Below are positions 63,701 to 64,000 of a stretch of DNA of 64,000 bases, piece by piece. How positions within the stretch are numbered: the first letter of the stretch is position 1; each line of letters opens with the position of its first letter. Source of the DNA: Sipunculus nudus (Eukaryota; Annelida; Sipuncula; Golfingiida; Sipunculidae); assembly GCA_026874595.1 (NCBI GenBank), contig CM049316.1, positions 52,959,676-53,023,675 on the forward strand. Reading direction: 5' to 3'. A model generated the notes under the pieces. It did not search any database and was not told the origin of the DNA. It saw only the letters and a list, made by a program, of their open reading frames with translations. The position numbers and the translations under genes are program-made.

Positions 63701-64000
63701 CGCATCACCGGTTATGTCATCAGGAGTAAATGCAGTCCAGAACTTTCCTGCCTTTACCGCATCACCGGTTATGTCATCAGGAGTAAATGCAGTCGAGAAC
63801 TGCCCTGCCTTAACCGCATCACCGGTTTATGTCATCAGGAGTAAATGCAGTCGAGAACTGTCCTGCCTTTACCGCATCACCGGTTATGTCATCAGGAGTA
63901 AATGCAGTCCAGAACTTTCCTGCCTTTACCGCATCACCGGCTATGTCATCAGGAGTAAATGCAGTCGAGAACTGTCCTGCCTTTACAGCATCACCGGTTA
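57722..64000. repeat. 57-bp satellite array, about 110 copies, continuing beyond the window
   Basis: The unit contains GTTATGTCATCAGGAGTAAA, then TGCAGTCGAGAACTGCCC and TGCCTTTACCGCATCACC. Recurrent single-site variants include TCGAG/TTGAG, AACTG/AGGTG, TGCC/TGTC, TTTACC/TTTTCC/TTAACC, GGAGT/AGAGT and CCGGT/CCGAT. Four left-edge units are 49 bp (an 8-bp deletion near 57,968, 58,074, 58,408 and 58,514). Three right-side units carry one extra T (62798, 63654, 63826). Since 57 is 19 codons, the frame at 58492-62940 stays open for 1482 codons as repeats of VMSSGVNAVENCPAFTASP, and a minus-strand frame stays open for 485 codons. I read these as consequences of stop-free units rather than genes. 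Confidence 0.96.

Noticed and set aside
57612-63844. Plus- and minus-strand frames of 60-1482 codons in the 57-bp satellite called as genes
   Set aside because: Several frames on both strands are open at once because the unit is a multiple of three and lacks stops. Frames in the second plus phase end exactly at units with GTTGAG (a TGA), showing they just track unit variants.
42102-64000. CRISPR-like regular repeats
   Set aside because: The units are directly contiguous with no unique spacers, and the surroundings are eukaryotic.

Overview
This window looks like AT-rich, intron-bearing animal DNA, most likely from a marine invertebrate. A mollusc or other lophotrochozoan is my guess, from the dense (TA)n arrays, a tRNA-derived SINE and the overall texture, but nothing here fixes the species. 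Only one protein-coding gene can be supported: the last two exons of an Iroquois-class (Irx) homeobox gene at the left edge on the + strand (1-603 and 5903-6084). They are joined in phase 1 across a 5.3-kb intron. The homeodomain lies outside the window.

From about 6.1 kb to the right edge I see no further gene. This fits a gene desert next to a developmental regulator; Irx loci are known in several animal phyla for long flanking regions rich in regulatory elements. The desert holds more than thirty (TA)n or compound microsatellites and several better-composed islands that could be regulatory. Its mobile-element remnants are: an L1/Tx1-like LINE 3' end at 30.9-31.3 kb, a second LINE tail with the C-terminal motif common to CR1/L2-type elements at 23.3-23.7 kb, three copies of one terminal-inverted-repeat DNA element at 15.1-16.3, 24.8-25.6 and 29.5-30.5 kb, a tRNA-derived SINE at 53.3 kb, a dispersed repeat present at 15.9 and 48.9 kb, and a short TTAA-flanked MITE at 57.1-57.6 kb.

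The right third is dominated by two unrelated satellite arrays. One has a 46-bp unit (about 42,102-48,314, roughly 135 copies) and the other a 57-bp unit (about 57,738 to the right edge, roughly 110 copies in view). Both show higher-order structure. Both create very long open reading frames (up to 1482 codons), which are best read as by-products of stop-free repeat units, although translation cannot be excluded from sequence alone. Smaller minisatellites lie beside them (41.5-41.75 kb, 50.8-51.1 kb, and a 136-bp tandem duplication at 54.9-55.2 kb).

No rRNA, intact tRNA, CRISPR array or complete transposase or reverse transcriptase was found. The most notable items are the undescribed-looking TIR element family, the two satellites with their open frames and higher-order repeats, and a perfect 92-bp palindrome at 27.6 kb.
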